Positions 1-9,208 are shown, counted from the first letter of the stretch. The stretch: 64,000 nucleotides of DNA from Halorubellus sp. JP-L1 (GCF_011440375.1 NZ_JAAOIR010000005.1:186001-250000); one strand, 5' to 3'. Notes: generated by a model from the letters alone, not told the origin. Numbers and translations are program-made.

Positions 1-980
1 TGGATGAGTTCGAACGGCGTGCCGTTGTCGTTCTCGAACGCGTGCTCGTAGACGACGTGCGCCGCGGCGACGTCCTGGATCGCGAGTCCGGTGGAGTCGA
101 ACACCGTCACGTCGTCGTCGTTCGTGCGGCCGTCGATGGCGCCCGTGACGATCTCGCCGATCTCGCCGTAGATGTCGTCGGCGTCCATCACGCCCTCGCT
201 GAACGGGACGTTGATCTCGCCGGAGTGCGTGCACTGCTCGAAGTCGTCGATGACGACCTTCGCGTCGAGGAGGACGTCGTCTTCGATCTCGTGCTTGCCT
301 TCGGCGTCCGCGCCCATCGCGTTGACGTGCGTGTGGTCGCCGACGTCCTCGGGGCCGACGATCGGGTCCTCGACGGGCGTGACCGTCGACACGACGTCGC
401 AGTGCCCGGCGTCGGAGATGTCGCCGCGCTGCACGTCGAACGCGTCGCCGTAGACGTCCTGGAAGCGCTCGATGGCGTCGTCGCGGACGTCGCTCACGAC
501 GACCGTCTGGATGTCTCGGACCTGCGCGATGGCGTCGAGTTGCGTGTACGACTGGACGCCGGCGCCGACGATCCCGAGCGAGGTGGCGTCCTCGACCGCG
601 AGGTGGTCCGTCGCAACTGCGGCCGCCGCGCCCGTTCGCTTCATCGTCAACTCGGTACCGTCCATGATCGCGAGCGGGACCGCCGTCTCGGGGTCCGAGT
701 AGATCATCGTCCCCATCACCGTCGGGAGGTCGAACTGTTCGGGGTTGTCGGGGTGGACGTTCACCCACTTGATGCCCGCAGCGTCCCAGTCCTCGGCCGC
801 CATGTACGCCGGCATCGACCGGAAGTCGCCGTTGTACTTCGGGAGGTCCACGTAGGACTTCGCCGGCATCAACGTACGACCGTCCTCGTACGCCGCGAAC
901 GCCGCCTCGACCGCCGCGACGACGTCACCCATCTGCGCGTTCTCGTCCACGTCCCCGCTATCCAGCAGCAGCGTATCCAT
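1..980 (-). CDS. Ornithine cyclodeaminase/alanine dehydrogenase family protein (3' end cut by window edge)
   Basis: NAD(P)-dependent enzyme of the ornithine cyclodeaminase/mu-crystallin family; haloarchaeal members are often annotated as alanine dehydrogenase. Translation on the minus strand gives MDTLLLDSGDVDENAQMGDV, then a substrate-binding half with SMPAYM and KWVNVHP, and a Rossmann half containing GIVGAGVQSYTQLDAI, the expected GxGxxS-type nucleotide loop. About 326 residues are present, close to the usual 325-340, so only a few C-terminal residues are missing. The ATG at 980 lies 28 bases after a TATA-like TTTAATTAA. Cytoplasmic. Whether it makes proline from ornithine or interconverts alanine and pyruvate cannot be decided from sequence alone. 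Confidence 0.85.
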   Translation of the reverse strand, partial: MDTLLLDSGDVDENAQMGDVVAAVEAAFAAYEDGRTLMPAKSYVDLPKYNGDFRSMPAYMAAEDWDAAGIKWVNVHPDNPEQFDLPTVMGTMIYSDPETAVPLAIMDGTELTMKRTGAAAAVATDHLAVEDATSLGIVGAGVQSYTQLDAIAQVRDIQTVVVSDVRDDAIERFQDVYGDAFDVQRGDISDAGHCDVVSTVTPVEDPIVGPEDVGDHTHVNAMGADAEGKHEIEDDVLLDAKVVIDDFEQCTHSGEINVPFSEGVMDADDIYGEIGEIVTGAIDGRTNDDDVTVFDSTGLAIQDVAAAHVVYEHAFENDNGTPFELI

Positions 981-1007
981 ACGGCGACGCTACCCCGCCA
1001 CTCCACT

Positions 1008-1016
1008 TAATTAAAC
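1008..1016 (-). promoter_or_regulatory. TATA box of the cyclodeaminase-family gene
   Basis: Reads TTTAATTAA on the minus strand, 28 bases before the ATG at 980. This spacing implies a leaderless or almost leaderless transcript, as is common in haloarchaea. Confidence 0.55.
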
Positions 1017-1087
1017 CGAAAGGTACGTGGCGAAAGTTGCGGAACGGAACCTCGTCTTCGCGGCCGACAGGCGTCACGACCGGGAGC

Positions 1088-1567
1088 TCAGCGCTCCCAG
1101 TGGGGGCGATGCACGTCCGATCGTCGGGCTTCGCGCACGACGCCGTCGTGCGCCCGTCCGACGTCCGACGGCGTCAGGATGCCCTCTAGCTGCATGTGCT
1201 TCGTCACGACGAGGTGCTTGATCTCGTGGTCGTGCATCGTCGCGATCGCCTCCGAGAGCGTCTCGTCCGGCTCGATCGTTACGAGCGGCGAACTCATGTA
1301 CTCGCGGACCGGTGCGCCGGTCACGGGTCGCCGAAGGAGGAACACGATTCGATCGATGACCGTCGCGTCCTTGAGCGGATGCTCGAAGTCGCGGAGGGCG
1401 CCCTTCACGTCCCTGTCGGTAACGATCCCGGTCTTGCGCGGTGGCGACCCGGTCGTGACGACGAGACTCCCGACCTCGCGTTCCAGCATCTCGTCGAGCG
1501 CCGTCATCACGTTCGCGTCCGCGTCGATAGTCTCGACCGGCGTGGTCATCACCTCCTCCACGAGCAT
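1088..1567 (-). CDS. Two-CBS-domain protein
   Basis: Small cytoplasmic protein of 159 residues made almost entirely of two CBS domains. The first starts MLVEEVMTTPVETIDADANV and includes GIVTDRDV; the second starts VREYMSSPLVTIEPDETLSE and includes GILTPSDV. CBS pairs bind adenine nucleotides or SAM and usually act as sensors, but no catalytic domain is attached here, so its target is unknown. I chose the ATG at 1567, which begins the first domain. An in-frame GTG at 1648 would add 27 residues without domain character. It lies between the cyclodeaminase-family gene and the thermosome gene, all on the minus strand, with gaps large enough for separate promoters. Confidence 0.75.
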   Translation of the reverse strand: MLVEEVMTTPVETIDADANVMTALDEMLEREVGSLVVTTGSPPRKTGIVTDRDVKGALRDFEHPLKDATVIDRIVFLLRRPVTGAPVREYMSSPLVTIEPDETLSEAIATMHDHEIKHLVVTKHMQLEGILTPSDVGRAHDGVVREARRSDVHRPHWER

Positions 1568-1776
1568 GCCGCCAACTACCACGTTCGGGGTGACGTGCGT
1601 TTCGGCCGCGACCGCGCAGTCCGCGTCGCCCGCCGTCGCGACGCTCACAGCGTCGCCACTACGCGAGCAGCGTCGCTACTACACGAGCAGCGTCGAAAGA
1701 AGATTCGCAGATGGGTCGGGGAGCGGTACGGAACGGGCCGATGACGTGGGAGTGTAAGTGTGGGCGTTGGCCGAAC

Positions 1777-3468
1777 TTACATTGCGCCGCCCATGCCACC
1801 CATGCCACCCATGCCGCCGCCCATGCCGCCGGGGCCGCCAGCGGGCGGGCCGCCTGCGTCGCCGCCGTCGTCGGGGTCGACCTGACCGCCGGAGAGGTCG
1901 CCCGCCGCGATGACGTCGTCGATGCGGAGCAGCATCACGGCCGCTTCGGTCGCGGACTCGATCGCCTGCGTCTTGACGCGGAGCGGCTCCACGACGCCTT
2001 CCTCGCTCATGTCGATGACGTCACCGGTGTACGCGTCCAGACCGGCGGACGCCGCACCGCCGTCGTGCTTCGAGCGGAGTTCGACGAGGCTGTCGATGGA
2101 GTCGAGGCCGGCGTTCTCCGCGAGCGTGCGCGGGATGACCTCGACTGCGTCGGCGAACGCCTCGATCGCGAGCTGCTCGCGGCCGCCGACGGAGTCGGCG
2201 AAGTCCCGAAGCGCGAGACTGAGGGCGGTCTCGGGCGCACCGCCGCCGGGGAGGACCTTGCCGTCCTCGAGGGTCGTGCGGACGACGCCGAGCGAGTCGT
2301 CGATCGCGCGCTCGACTTCGTCGACGACGTGCTCCGTGCCGCCGCGGAGGAGGAGCGTGACGGACTTCGCGTCCTCGACGTCCTCGATGAGGATCTTCGT
2401 GGAGCCGGCGACGTCCTGCTCGACGACGTTCCCGGCGAACCCGAGGTCGTCTTCCTCGATGTCGTTGAGGTTCGAGACGATGCGGGCGCCCGTGGAGCGC
2501 GCGATGCGCTTCGCGTCGTCGCTGGACGTGCGGCGGACCGCGAGGATGCCTTCCTTCGCGAGGTAGTGCTGGGCCATGTCGTCGATGCCGTCCTCGGCGA
2601 ACACGACGTCAGCGCCGACGTCGACGAGCTGGTCGACCATCTCCTTGAGCTGTGCCTCTTCCTGATCGAGGAACTGCTGGAGCTGGTCGGGGTCGGTGAC
2701 GTTGACTTCGGTGTCGATGTCGGCTTCCTTCACTTCGAGCGCGTCGTCGAGCACGGCGACGTTCGCGTCCTCGACGAAGTACGGCATGTTGTCGTGGACG
2801 CGCGTCTTGTCGACGAGGACGCCCTCGACGAGGTCGGAGTTGTCGGTGGAGCCGCCGACGACCTTCTCGACCTTGATGTTGTCCGTGTCGATGCCTTCGT
2901 CGTCCTGCACGGCGAGGACGGCGTCGACGACGAGTTCGCTGAGGATGTCCTTCGCGGACTCCGCGCCCTTGCCCGTCATCGCGGTCGCGGCGATCTGCTT
3001 GAGGGTCTCGCGGTCGTCCGGGGAGACCTCGATGGCGGCGTCCTCGAGGACGTCCTTCGCCTGTTCGGCTGCCTGTCGGTAGCCCTGCGCGAGCGTGGTG
3101 GCGTGGATGTCCTGGTCGAGGAGGTCCTCGGCCTTCTTGAGGAGTTCGCCTGCGACGACGACGGCGCTCGTGGTGCCGTCGCCGACTTCGTCTTCCTGGG
3201 TCTCGGATACTTCGACGACCATGTTGGCCGCGGGGTGCTCGATGTCCATCTGCTTGAGGATGGTGACGCCGTCGTTCGTGACGACGACCTCGCCGCTGGA
3301 GTCGACGAGCATCTTGTCCATTCCCTTCGGGCCGAGCGTGGTGCGGACGGACTCCGCGACGGCTTTCCCGGCCGTGATGTTCATGGACTGGGCGTCTTTG
3401 CCCGATGTGCGCTGCGAGTCTTCGCTGAGAACGAGGAGGGGCTGCCCTCCGCTCATCTGTTGGGACAT
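1777..3468 (-). CDS. ths: Thermosome (group II chaperonin) subunit
   Basis: ATP-dependent archaeal chaperonin subunit, 563 residues, which assembles into a two-ring folding complex in the cytoplasm. Visible family motifs are [13 protein letters not shown] near the N-terminus, [25 protein letters not shown] (nucleotide-binding loop), and [13 protein letters not shown] in the second equatorial segment. The tail is the Gly/Met-rich GGMGG repeat typical of haloarchaeal thermosomes. The ATG at 3468 ([20 protein letters not shown]) matches the family start; an open frame further upstream is non-coding in character. A strong TATA box lies 27 bases upstream. Haloarchaea usually have two or three paralogues; which one this is cannot be told here. 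Confidence 0.95.
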   Translation of the reverse strand: MSQQMSGGQPLLVLSEDSQRTSGKDAQSMNITAGKAVAESVRTTLGPKGMDKMLVDSSGEVVVTNDGVTILKQMDIEHPAANMVVEVSETQEDEVGDGTTSAVVVAGELLKKAEDLLDQDIHATTLAQGYRQAAEQAKDVLEDAAIEVSPDDRETLKQIAATAMTGKGAESAKDILSELVVDAVLAVQDDEGIDTDNIKVEKVVGGSTDNSDLVEGVLVDKTRVHDNMPYFVEDANVAVLDDALEVKEADIDTEVNVTDPDQLQQFLDQEEAQLKEMVDQLVDVGADVVFAEDGIDDMAQHYLAKEGILAVRRTSSDDAKRIARSTGARIVSNLNDIEEDDLGFAGNVVEQDVAGSTKILIEDVEDAKSVTLLLRGGTEHVVDEVERAIDDSLGVVRTTLEDGKVLPGGGAPETALSLALRDFADSVGGREQLAIEAFADAVEVIPRTLAENAGLDSIDSLVELRSKHDGGAASAGLDAYTGDVIDMSEEGVVEPLRVKTQAIESATEAAVMLLRIDDVIAAGDLSGGQVDPDDGGDAGGPPAGGPGGMGGGMGGMGGMGGAM

Positions 3469-3494
3469 GTGTACCTCATTGATTGATTGTGATT

Positions 3495-3504
3495 CTATAT
3501 AAAG
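3495..3504 (-). promoter_or_regulatory. Proximal TATA box of the thermosome gene
   Basis: CTTTATATAG on the minus strand, 27-36 bases before the ATG at 3468. A near-consensus haloarchaeal TATA element fits a strongly expressed chaperone gene. Confidence 0.7.
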
Positions 3505-3554
3505 ATGCCGGAACGTGTCGACTAGGACCGCCCAACGGGGGGCTACAACTCCCG

Positions 3555-3588
3555 TGCGAAACGTTCGCAAGCGAAGGGGTTTATATAG
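3555..3588. promoter_or_regulatory. Second TATA-like box with adjacent inverted repeat upstream of the thermosome gene
   Basis: A perfect inverted repeat, TGCGAA-ACG-TTCGCA (3555-3569), lies beside a second TATA-like stretch, TTTATATAG on the plus strand (3580-3588; CTATATAAA on the minus strand). On the minus strand this would be a distal thermosome promoter about 112 bases from the ATG, with the repeat near its start point. No convincing plus-strand gene follows. Its role as an operator is inferred from position only. Confidence 0.4.
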
Positions 3589-3750
3589 AATGAGTTCGCC
3601 GGGTCGACCATCGGACTCCAGCCCGCATCCAGGAATCCGGAATCGAATGTAGCTCCGGTGAAAACGCCTCACGCTGTCGAAACGACCACGACCCGACGCC
3701 GCGGTGACGGCCGAACGACCGACCGACGATCTCCGGGACCGACGGCGTCC

Positions 3751-4305
3751 TCAGGTCCCGCCGGGGTACCGGTGGTAGTCCAGGCCTTCGCGCTTCAGTT
3801 CGTTGTGTTTGCGTTCGAGGAACGAGTACACGGAGCCGTGCGGGGCGCCGTCGAGCAGGCGCTCGGCGGCCTCGCGCACGATCTTCGTCTGCTTCGGGGA
3901 CCCGATGATGCCGAGCGTCGACCCGTAGATGACGACCATCGCGCCCGTCAGCTCCTCCATCAGTTCGCGCGTCCGGCCGTTCTCGCCGATGAGGCGGCCC
4001 TTCTTGCGCTTCATGTCCTTGCTGTTGCGGGCGACCGCGCCGATGTCGACGAGGTCGAACATCCGCATGTCGTCGTCCAGTAGCGTCAGCGCGTCGTCGG
4101 GCGCGAACCCGCGACCGATCGCTTCGACGATGTCCGGGCCCTTCAGGGCGTCCACGGGGTCGCCGACCTGCTCGATCGCGACCTTCCCGTTCTCGGAGTC
4201 GATGTCGAGGCGAACGCCCGCGCGAGATTCGATGCGTCGCATCGTCTCCCCACCTTCGCCGATGAGCACGCCGATGCGGTCCTGCGGAATCTTCACGTGC
4301 TGCAT
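3751..4305 (-). CDS. KH-domain RNA-binding protein (Dim2/Pno1-like)
   Basis: Protein of 184 residues with two KH modules, the archaeal counterpart of Dim2/Pno1, which helps small-subunit ribosome maturation near the 3' end of 16S rRNA. The first module has the GxxG-type loop in IGEGGETMRRIE and the second in RLIGENGRTRELMEEL. The C-terminal HNELKREGLDYHRYPGGT is typical of the family. The ATG at 4305 gives MQHVKIPQDRIGVLIGEGG, the usual family start; the frame upstream opens only with TTG. It lies between thermosome and trpS on the same strand. RIO1 kinase, its usual functional partner, is 3.3 kb away. Confidence 0.88.
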   Translation of the reverse strand: MQHVKIPQDRIGVLIGEGGETMRRIESRAGVRLDIDSENGKVAIEQVGDPVDALKGPDIVEAIGRGFAPDDALTLLDDDMRMFDLVDIGAVARNSKDMKRKKGRLIGENGRTRELMEELTGAMVVIYGSTLGIIGSPKQTKIVREAAERLLDGAPHGSVYSFLERKHNELKREGLDYHRYPGGT

Positions 4306-4432
4306 ACACGGCAAATGGGGTCTCGCGGCGCTTAAGACTTCGGCACCCGCGGGGCCGCGTCACGTGGTCCCGCGGCGCTCGCCTGGTCGACGACCGGAAT
4401 CCGCCGCTGCACGGGTCGAACGAGTCGCGGGG

Positions 4433-5668
4433 CTACAGCTGTGGCACCCCCGCCGCTTCGAGCGCTCGCTCGCGCTCCTCGCTCGTCAACCGGTACGGCT
4501 CCAGTTCCTCGCGGACGTCCCCGAGCGCGTCGCGCCGGCGCTGGTGCGCGGCGAGGAACTCGGCGATGGCGTCGACGGCCTCGAGTTTCATTTCACCCGA
4601 CAGCAACTCGCCGCGACGGTACTGCTTCGCCAGTTCCTCGAGGCGGTCGTCGTCGCGCTCGAAGAAGTACCGGAGGTACTGGAAGGCGACGTCGACGCTC
4701 GGGTCGCCGCCGCGCTCGCGGTGCTCGTCGACGCTGTCGCGGCCGCCCGAGTACGCGTGCGCTAGGATCTTCTCCTTCACCGTCTCCGCGTCGTCGGTCA
4801 GGTAGATCGCTTCGCCCTCGCTCGAACTCATCTTCCCCGGCCCCGACAGCGTCGGGAGGAACTTCCCGAGCAACGCGCCGGGCTTCGCGACCGGATACCT
4901 GGCTTTCGCCGCGACGTCCCGACTCACTCTGACGTGGGGGTCTTGGTCGACCGCCACCGGCACGAGCGTCGGATGCGCGCCGTGGACGAGCTGGGGGAGC
5001 AGGAGGTGCGTGGTCTGCACCGCCGGATAGAACCCCAACCCGACGTTGTCCGGCCGCCCGTAGACCGCCTCGAGCTGGTTCTGCGTGACGTCCTTCGCGA
5101 ACGTCGCCGCGAGCGGGTACACGACGTCCGCGTCCGCCGTGTCGAGCACGAACCGCGTCCGCTCCGGATCGAACCCCACCGCCAGGAGGTCCCGGAGGTT
5201 CTCCGTCGTCGCCTCCCCTATCTCCTCGAACGTGAGGTCCTTCGAGAGGTACTTCTCGTCGTCCGAGAGCGGAATATAGACGGTCGCGCCCGTCGCGTCC
5301 TGCAGGGTCTTCGCGAGGTAGAACACGAGTGCGTGCCCGAGGTGCATCGGCCCAGAGGGTCCGACGCCGGTCACTATCGAGTGCCGGTCGCCGGCCTCGC
5401 TCGCAGCGAGGTAGTCGTCGACGTCCCGGCCCGCGTAGTAGATGCCGCGGCCGAGCAAAGGGTGGTCGGGGAACTGCCGGACCTGCTCGCGCGTCAATCG
5501 GTCCGCCCCGAACTGCTCGAGGAGCGCGTCGTAGTCGACGTCCCCCGATACCTCGTACGGCGTCACCGTGAAGTCGTCGTCGTCGGTCGTCATCGCTGTC
5601 GATTCGGCTGTCGCTGTCGATTCGGCTGTCGCTGTCGATTCGGCTGTCGAGTCGTCGTTGGCTGGCAT
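4433..5668 (-). CDS. trpS: Tryptophanyl-tRNA synthetase
   Basis: Class I aminoacyl-tRNA synthetase that charges tRNA-Trp with tryptophan using ATP; 411 residues, cytoplasmic. The HIGH-type motif is GPSGPMHLGHAL and the KMSKS-type motif is GKMSSSEGEA. The archaeal N-terminal region (FTVTPYEVSGDVDYDALLEQ) is present. The ATG at 5668 precedes a 24-residue extension made of three TAESTA-like units, encoded by an exact 18-bp tandem repeat. Met-26 at 5593 starts directly at MTTDDDDFTVTPYEV, where homologues usually begin, and may be the real start. I kept the longer form because both are in frame. Confidence 0.93.
   Translation of the reverse strand: MPANDDSTAESTATAESTATAESTAMTTDDDDFTVTPYEVSGDVDYDALLEQFGADRLTREQVRQFPDHPLLGRGIYYAGRDVDDYLAASEAGDRHSIVTGVGPSGPMHLGHALVFYLAKTLQDATGATVYIPLSDDEKYLSKDLTFEEIGEATTENLRDLLAVGFDPERTRFVLDTADADVVYPLAATFAKDVTQNQLEAVYGRPDNVGLGFYPAVQTTHLLLPQLVHGAHPTLVPVAVDQDPHVRVSRDVAAKARYPVAKPGALLGKFLPTLSGPGKMSSSEGEAIYLTDDAETVKEKILAHAYSGGRDSVDEHRERGGDPSVDVAFQYLRYFFERDDDRLEELAKQYRRGELLSGEMKLEAVDAIAEFLAAHQRRRDALGDVREELEPYRLTSEERERALEAAGVPQL
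5594..5647 (-). repeat. 18-bp tandem repeat x3 at the 5' end of trpS
   Basis: Three identical 18-bp units (CGCTGTCGATTCGGCTGT on plus) at 5594-5611, 5612-5629 and 5630-5647. If the long trpS start is used they encode a Thr/Ala/Glu/Ser repeat; otherwise they lie just upstream of the internal start. Confidence 0.9.
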
Positions 5669-5951
5669 TGGATCTGTGTCCGAGTTGCGTGCGGTCGGCT
5701 AGCGGGTCGAGAGCAGTGGAACGAGTGAGCGCCGCCGCCCGCGTCGCCGGGTTACGCCCGGCCACGCGCGTCGACTGCACTGTCCGCTCCCGGGGACTGC
5801 GTGCGCCAGCGCCAGCAGGGAGCGGACTCCATCACCATCCACTCGACGTGCGACGGCCAAGAACCTTGCGACGTCACGGGACGCCCTCGCACGGCGGTCT
5901 GGCTGGGCTTCCAGGGGAAAGCACTTGTCGGAACCCGGACAACACGCCTCC

Positions 5952-7541
5952 ATGCCGCGTCCGCCCTCCGCGTCCGCCGCCGTCGTCGTCGCCGTCGTCG
6001 TCGTCCTCGCGAGTGCGACGACTGCCGGCGTCGGCGTCGCTGCCGGCGCCGCCAACGACGCACGCACCGCGCAGTCGACCACCCCCGCCGCCGTCGACGG
6101 ACCGCCCGAGGCCAACGCGACCGTCGACGCCTGGCGCGTCCCCGAGCGCGCCGACCCCGCGAACGCGACCGTCGAATCCCTCCGCGAGTACGCCGCGGAC
6201 GACGCGGGGACGGAAAACGTCACGCCCCACGACCGGCTTGTCATCGACGTCGCCGTCGCCGGCCTGGACGCCACCGTCGAGAACGCCTCGGCGAACGCGT
6301 CCGGCACGGAGAACGCGTCAGCGAACCTGACCGCGCGCGTCCTCGCCGCGCTCGACGAGCGCGGCCACTTCGCCGTTCGTCAGACCGACGACACCACCAC
6401 TCCGGAGCGACAGTCCCGGAACCTCTGGCTGAACGCGTCGAACGTCCGCGCGGTCGACGCGCCCGGCGACGACCGCTACCTCCTCGTCGTCGACCCCGAA
6501 CGCGTCCTCGCCGTCCACGCCGGGACGTTCGAGGACCCGAGTGCGGTCGCTGACGAGCACCGCGACGACGACTACCGCTTCGACGGCGTGTTCGAGGACG
6601 GACTCGCCGCCGACGAGGTGTACACTGCGCGGTACTTCGTGAACGAGAGCGTCCGCGGGCTCGCCGCGACCAGTCGCCGCGTCCAGTTCCGGCCCGCTAT
6701 CGCGACCCTCCACGCCAACGGCCCACTCGAGCCAGCCGCGAACGCGACCGTCGCCGGCACCACGACCGTCGCCCCCGGCACCGACCTCGCCGTCACCGCG
6801 CGGACCGACGCCGGCGGCGTCGCCACCGCGATCGCCACCGTCGACGACGACGGACGGTTCGGTGCGACCCTCGACCTGGCTGCCGTCGACGCACCTGCGA
6901 CCCTGAACCTCACGGTCGCACCCGCTGACGACCGCTCGCGGACGCTCACCGTCGAGCCAGCGACGGTTGCGGTCCGCGACCCGCGCGCCGTCGTCGCGTT
7001 CGACGACCAGACCACGTCCACGCGGTACGTCACCGCGCGGGCGAACCTCAGCCACGGCGGCTTTCTCGCGCTCCGGCACGACGGCGACGTCGTCGACACC
7101 GCGACCGTCCACGGCGCGGGCGCGAAACAGACCGTCACGTTCTCGCTCCCCGAGAACGCAACCGGCGGCACGTACACCGTCGTCGCCCACCGCGGTAGCG
7201 CCAGCGACCCCGGCCAGCGCTACGCGAATGGCACGACGAACGCGTCTATCGCGTTCGAGAACGACACCACCACGACGACGCCGCCGACCACGACGACGCC
7301 GCCGACCACGACGACGCCGCCGACCACGACGACGCCGCCGACCACGACGACGTCACCGACGACGACCACGTCGCCGCCGACGACGCCGGGAACGACCGGG
7401 ATAACCACGGGCCCGTGGACAACCGCCACCGGGACGTCGGTCGCGGACGACCCGATTCCGGGCTTCGGCGTGCCGGTGGCGCTCGCGGCGGTCGCAGCGC
7501 TACTGGGTGCAGTCACGGTGCGGCGTCGCCGCGAAAACTGA
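5952..7541 (+). CDS. Secreted surface glycoprotein with PGF-CTERM anchor
   Basis: Exported surface protein of 529 residues. From the ATG at 5952 it has a Sec-type signal (MPRPPSASAAVVVAVVVVLA, then a small-residue cleavage region) and a large extracellular part rich in N-x-S/T sequons. Residues with VYTARYFVNESVRG resemble the BGTF-type haloarchaeal surface domain, and VVAFDDQTTSTRYVTARANL a DUF7282-like domain. A run of TTTTPP units forms a probably O-glycosylated stalk. The C-terminus, IPGFGVPVALAAVAALLGAV followed by RRRREN, is a PGF-CTERM signal, processed by archaeosortase A and lipid-anchored. The frame upstream starts only with TTG. It ends 43 bases from the convergent RIO1 gene. Confidence 0.85.
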   Translation: MPRPPSASAAVVVAVVVVLASATTAGVGVAAGAANDARTAQSTTPAAVDGPPEANATVDAWRVPERADPANATVESLREYAADDAGTENVTPHDRLVIDVAVAGLDATVENASANASGTENASANLTARVLAALDERGHFAVRQTDDTTTPERQSRNLWLNASNVRAVDAPGDDRYLLVVDPERVLAVHAGTFEDPSAVADEHRDDDYRFDGVFEDGLAADEVYTARYFVNESVRGLAATSRRVQFRPAIATLHANGPLEPAANATVAGTTTVAPGTDLAVTARTDAGGVATAIATVDDDGRFGATLDLAAVDAPATLNLTVAPADDRSRTLTVEPATVAVRDPRAVVAFDDQTTSTRYVTARANLSHGGFLALRHDGDVVDTATVHGAGAKQTVTFSLPENATGGTYTVVAHRGSASDPGQRYANGTTNASIAFENDTTTTTPPTTTTPPTTTTPPTTTTPPTTTTSPTTTTSPPTTPGTTGITTGPWTTATGTSVADDPIPGFGVPVALAAVAALLGAVTVRRRREN

Positions 7542-7584
7542 CCGCCAGGGCGCGCTGCCGGTCGCTATCGGACGCGAACGTCCC

Positions 7585-8502
7585 TCAGCGCGCGTTCCGG
7601 TTGTCGTCGCCGTCCTCGCGGGGGTTGGCGTTCTCGAGCACGAACTCGTAGCACTCCTCGCCCGTGACGTCCAGTCCCTGCCGGGAGAAGAACTTCGCGA
7701 CGTTCCGGCAGTCCCGTTCGAGGAACCTGTCGCTGTTCGGGTGGTGGACGGTGACGGCCTGCCCGAGGTCGATCACGACGAGTTCGCCGTCCTCGACGAC
7801 GATGTTGTACTCCGAGAGGTCGCCGTGGACGAGTCCCGCCGTGTACAGCCGCCGGATGTACTCGCGCACGACGTGATAGGCGGTCTCGGGGTTCTCGACG
7901 TTCACTTCCGCGAGCCGGCGGGCGCGCCCGCCCTCGTCCGTCCCGATGTACTCCATCACGAGCACGTTCCGCTCGACCGCGAGCGGGTTCGGCACCCTGA
8001 CGCCGGCCTTCTCCGCGCGCTTGAGGTTCGCGTACTCCTTTCGCACCCACGCGAGCACCACCTGGCTCTTCTTCCCGCCGATCCCCTCGAAGCGCGGGTC
8101 GCCAGTGAGGTAGTCACGCATATCTCGGAAGTCGCTCGCGTTGATGCGGTAGACCTTCACGGCGACCTCGGGCTCGACGGCGTCGAGCGCGTCCGCGGCC
8201 TCGTCGCCGCCGAGCGCGGTGTAGACGTTCGCCTCCTTTCCGGTCGATATCGGGCCGCCGAAGGCGTTTATCCAGCCGTCCTGAACGAGCTTGTAGAGCG
8301 CGGCGAACGTCGCGTCGTCGAACACCGACGCGGTGACCTTGAACTGGTCCGCGTCCTTGATGCGGTCGCGGAACTCCGTGAACTCGCGGTCGCGCTTGCG
8401 CGCGATGCGGTCCGCGTCCGTGTCGGAGACGTCGATCTCCTCCCACTCGTCACCCGGTGTGTCGGCCTCGCTCGAGTCCACGAGACCGTACTCGCCTGTC
8501 AT
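7585..8502 (-). CDS. rio1: RIO1-type serine/threonine protein kinase
   Basis: Atypical protein kinase/ATPase of 305 residues that acts in late small-subunit ribosome maturation. The nucleotide loop STGKEANVY is at 86-94, the catalytic loop HGDLSEYN at 226-233 and the metal-binding IDLGQ at 244-248, which together are diagnostic for RIO1 rather than RIO2. The N-terminal 80 residues are acidic and helical. The ATG at 8502 is the only reasonable start. The C-terminal tail is Asp/Asn/Arg-rich and low in complexity. The KH protein at 3751-4305 is its likely functional partner, but trpS and a surface protein lie between them. Confidence 0.95.
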   Translation of the reverse strand: MTGEYGLVDSSEADTPGDEWEEIDVSDTDADRIARKRDREFTEFRDRIKDADQFKVTASVFDDATFAALYKLVQDGWINAFGGPISTGKEANVYTALGGDEAADALDAVEPEVAVKVYRINASDFRDMRDYLTGDPRFEGIGGKKSQVVLAWVRKEYANLKRAEKAGVRVPNPLAVERNVLVMEYIGTDEGGRARRLAEVNVENPETAYHVVREYIRRLYTAGLVHGDLSEYNIVVEDGELVVIDLGQAVTVHHPNSDRFLERDCRNVAKFFSRQGLDVTGEECYEFVLENANPREDGDDNRNAR

Positions 8503-8566
8503 CTACCACTATGTCTGGCGCGCGAGGCCTAAAGGACTGGCGTACTCTCCGGTTCGCTATCGGGAG

Positions 8567-9067
8567 TCACGTGTAGCGCGCGGTTTCGCTGCCGCAGCGC
8601 TCGCAGACGGCGCTGATGGATTCGCGGTCGTCGGCGAGTTCGATGCGGTGGGCGGTTCGTTCGCCGCAGGGCTCGCAGTCCCGGAGCAGGTCCAGGTCGC
8701 CGCCGTCGCGTGGAGCGCCGACGCCGAAGACGACCGCGCGCTCGTCGCCCTCGTTGCGGCCGCACTGGTACTCGCCGACGTCGACGCGGACGACGTCGCC
8801 CGCAGTCGCTTCGACGCGCTCGCCGTCCACGCCAGCTTCGGCCGCCGCGCGGTCGGGATACGACTCGAACGTCACCGTCCCCGCCTGCACGAGGAACACC
8901 TCCTCCTGGTTCTCGTGGGCGTGCACGCCGAACGCGAGCCGTTCGCCGGGCGCGAGCTCGTAGTGGTTCGCGCCCATGTTCGTCAATCCGAGCGGTTTCG
9001 TGAGGGACGCCCGGACCGACCCGGGCCCCATGCGGGAGTCGAGTTCGTCCACGTCGACCTTCTCCAT
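8567..9067 (-). CDS. Cupin-domain protein with C-terminal zinc-ribbon-like motif
   Basis: Protein of 166 residues starting MEKVDVDELDSRMGPGSVRA. The cupin barrel is shown by YELAPGERLAFGVHAHENQEEVFLV (split here by the metal-ligand region HAHENQEE) and AGDVVRVDVGEYQCGRNEGD. After it, CEPCGERT and CERCGSET give two CxxC pairs that could bind zinc. This layout recurs in haloarchaeal cupins of unknown substrate. A longer frame reaching 9856 passes through the GC-rich repeat upstream and is not credible. It lies just downstream of an intergenic hairpin block. Confidence 0.78.
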   Translation of the reverse strand: MEKVDVDELDSRMGPGSVRASLTKPLGLTNMGANHYELAPGERLAFGVHAHENQEEVFLVQAGTVTFESYPDRAAAEAGVDGERVEATAGDVVRVDVGEYQCGRNEGDERAVVFGVGAPRDGGDLDLLRDCEPCGERTAHRIELADDRESISAVCERCGSETARYT

Positions 9068-9104
9068 GCCGGGGCGAACGGCCGAGAGCGCCCTAAATCC
9101 TCCC

Positions 9105-9208
9105 GTCGTTCTCGCCGGTCCCGTCGCTCGCGGGACGGAGGCAGCGAGAACGACCGGACGTCGCGGGAGGGTCGCGGCGGCGCGGAGCGGTCGCGGCGGC
9201 GCGGAGCG
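9105..9208. repeat. Nested hairpin followed by a 19-bp tandem repeat
   Basis: Outer arms GTCGTTCTCGC (9105-9115) and GCGAGAACGAC (9144-9154) enclose an inner hairpin GTCCCG/CGGGAC (9118-9123 and 9131-9136). It is followed by two exact 19-bp units GTCGCGGCGGCGCGGAGCG (9171-9189, 9190-9208). It fills the gap between two minus-strand genes. Confidence 0.75.

Noticed and set aside
1568-1648. 27-residue extension of the CBS protein from a GTG start
   Set aside because: No domain character or TATA box at suitable distance; the ATG at 1567 begins exactly at the first CBS domain.
1711-3486. 591-residue plus-strand open frame
   Set aside because: Antisense to the thermosome gene, no family features.
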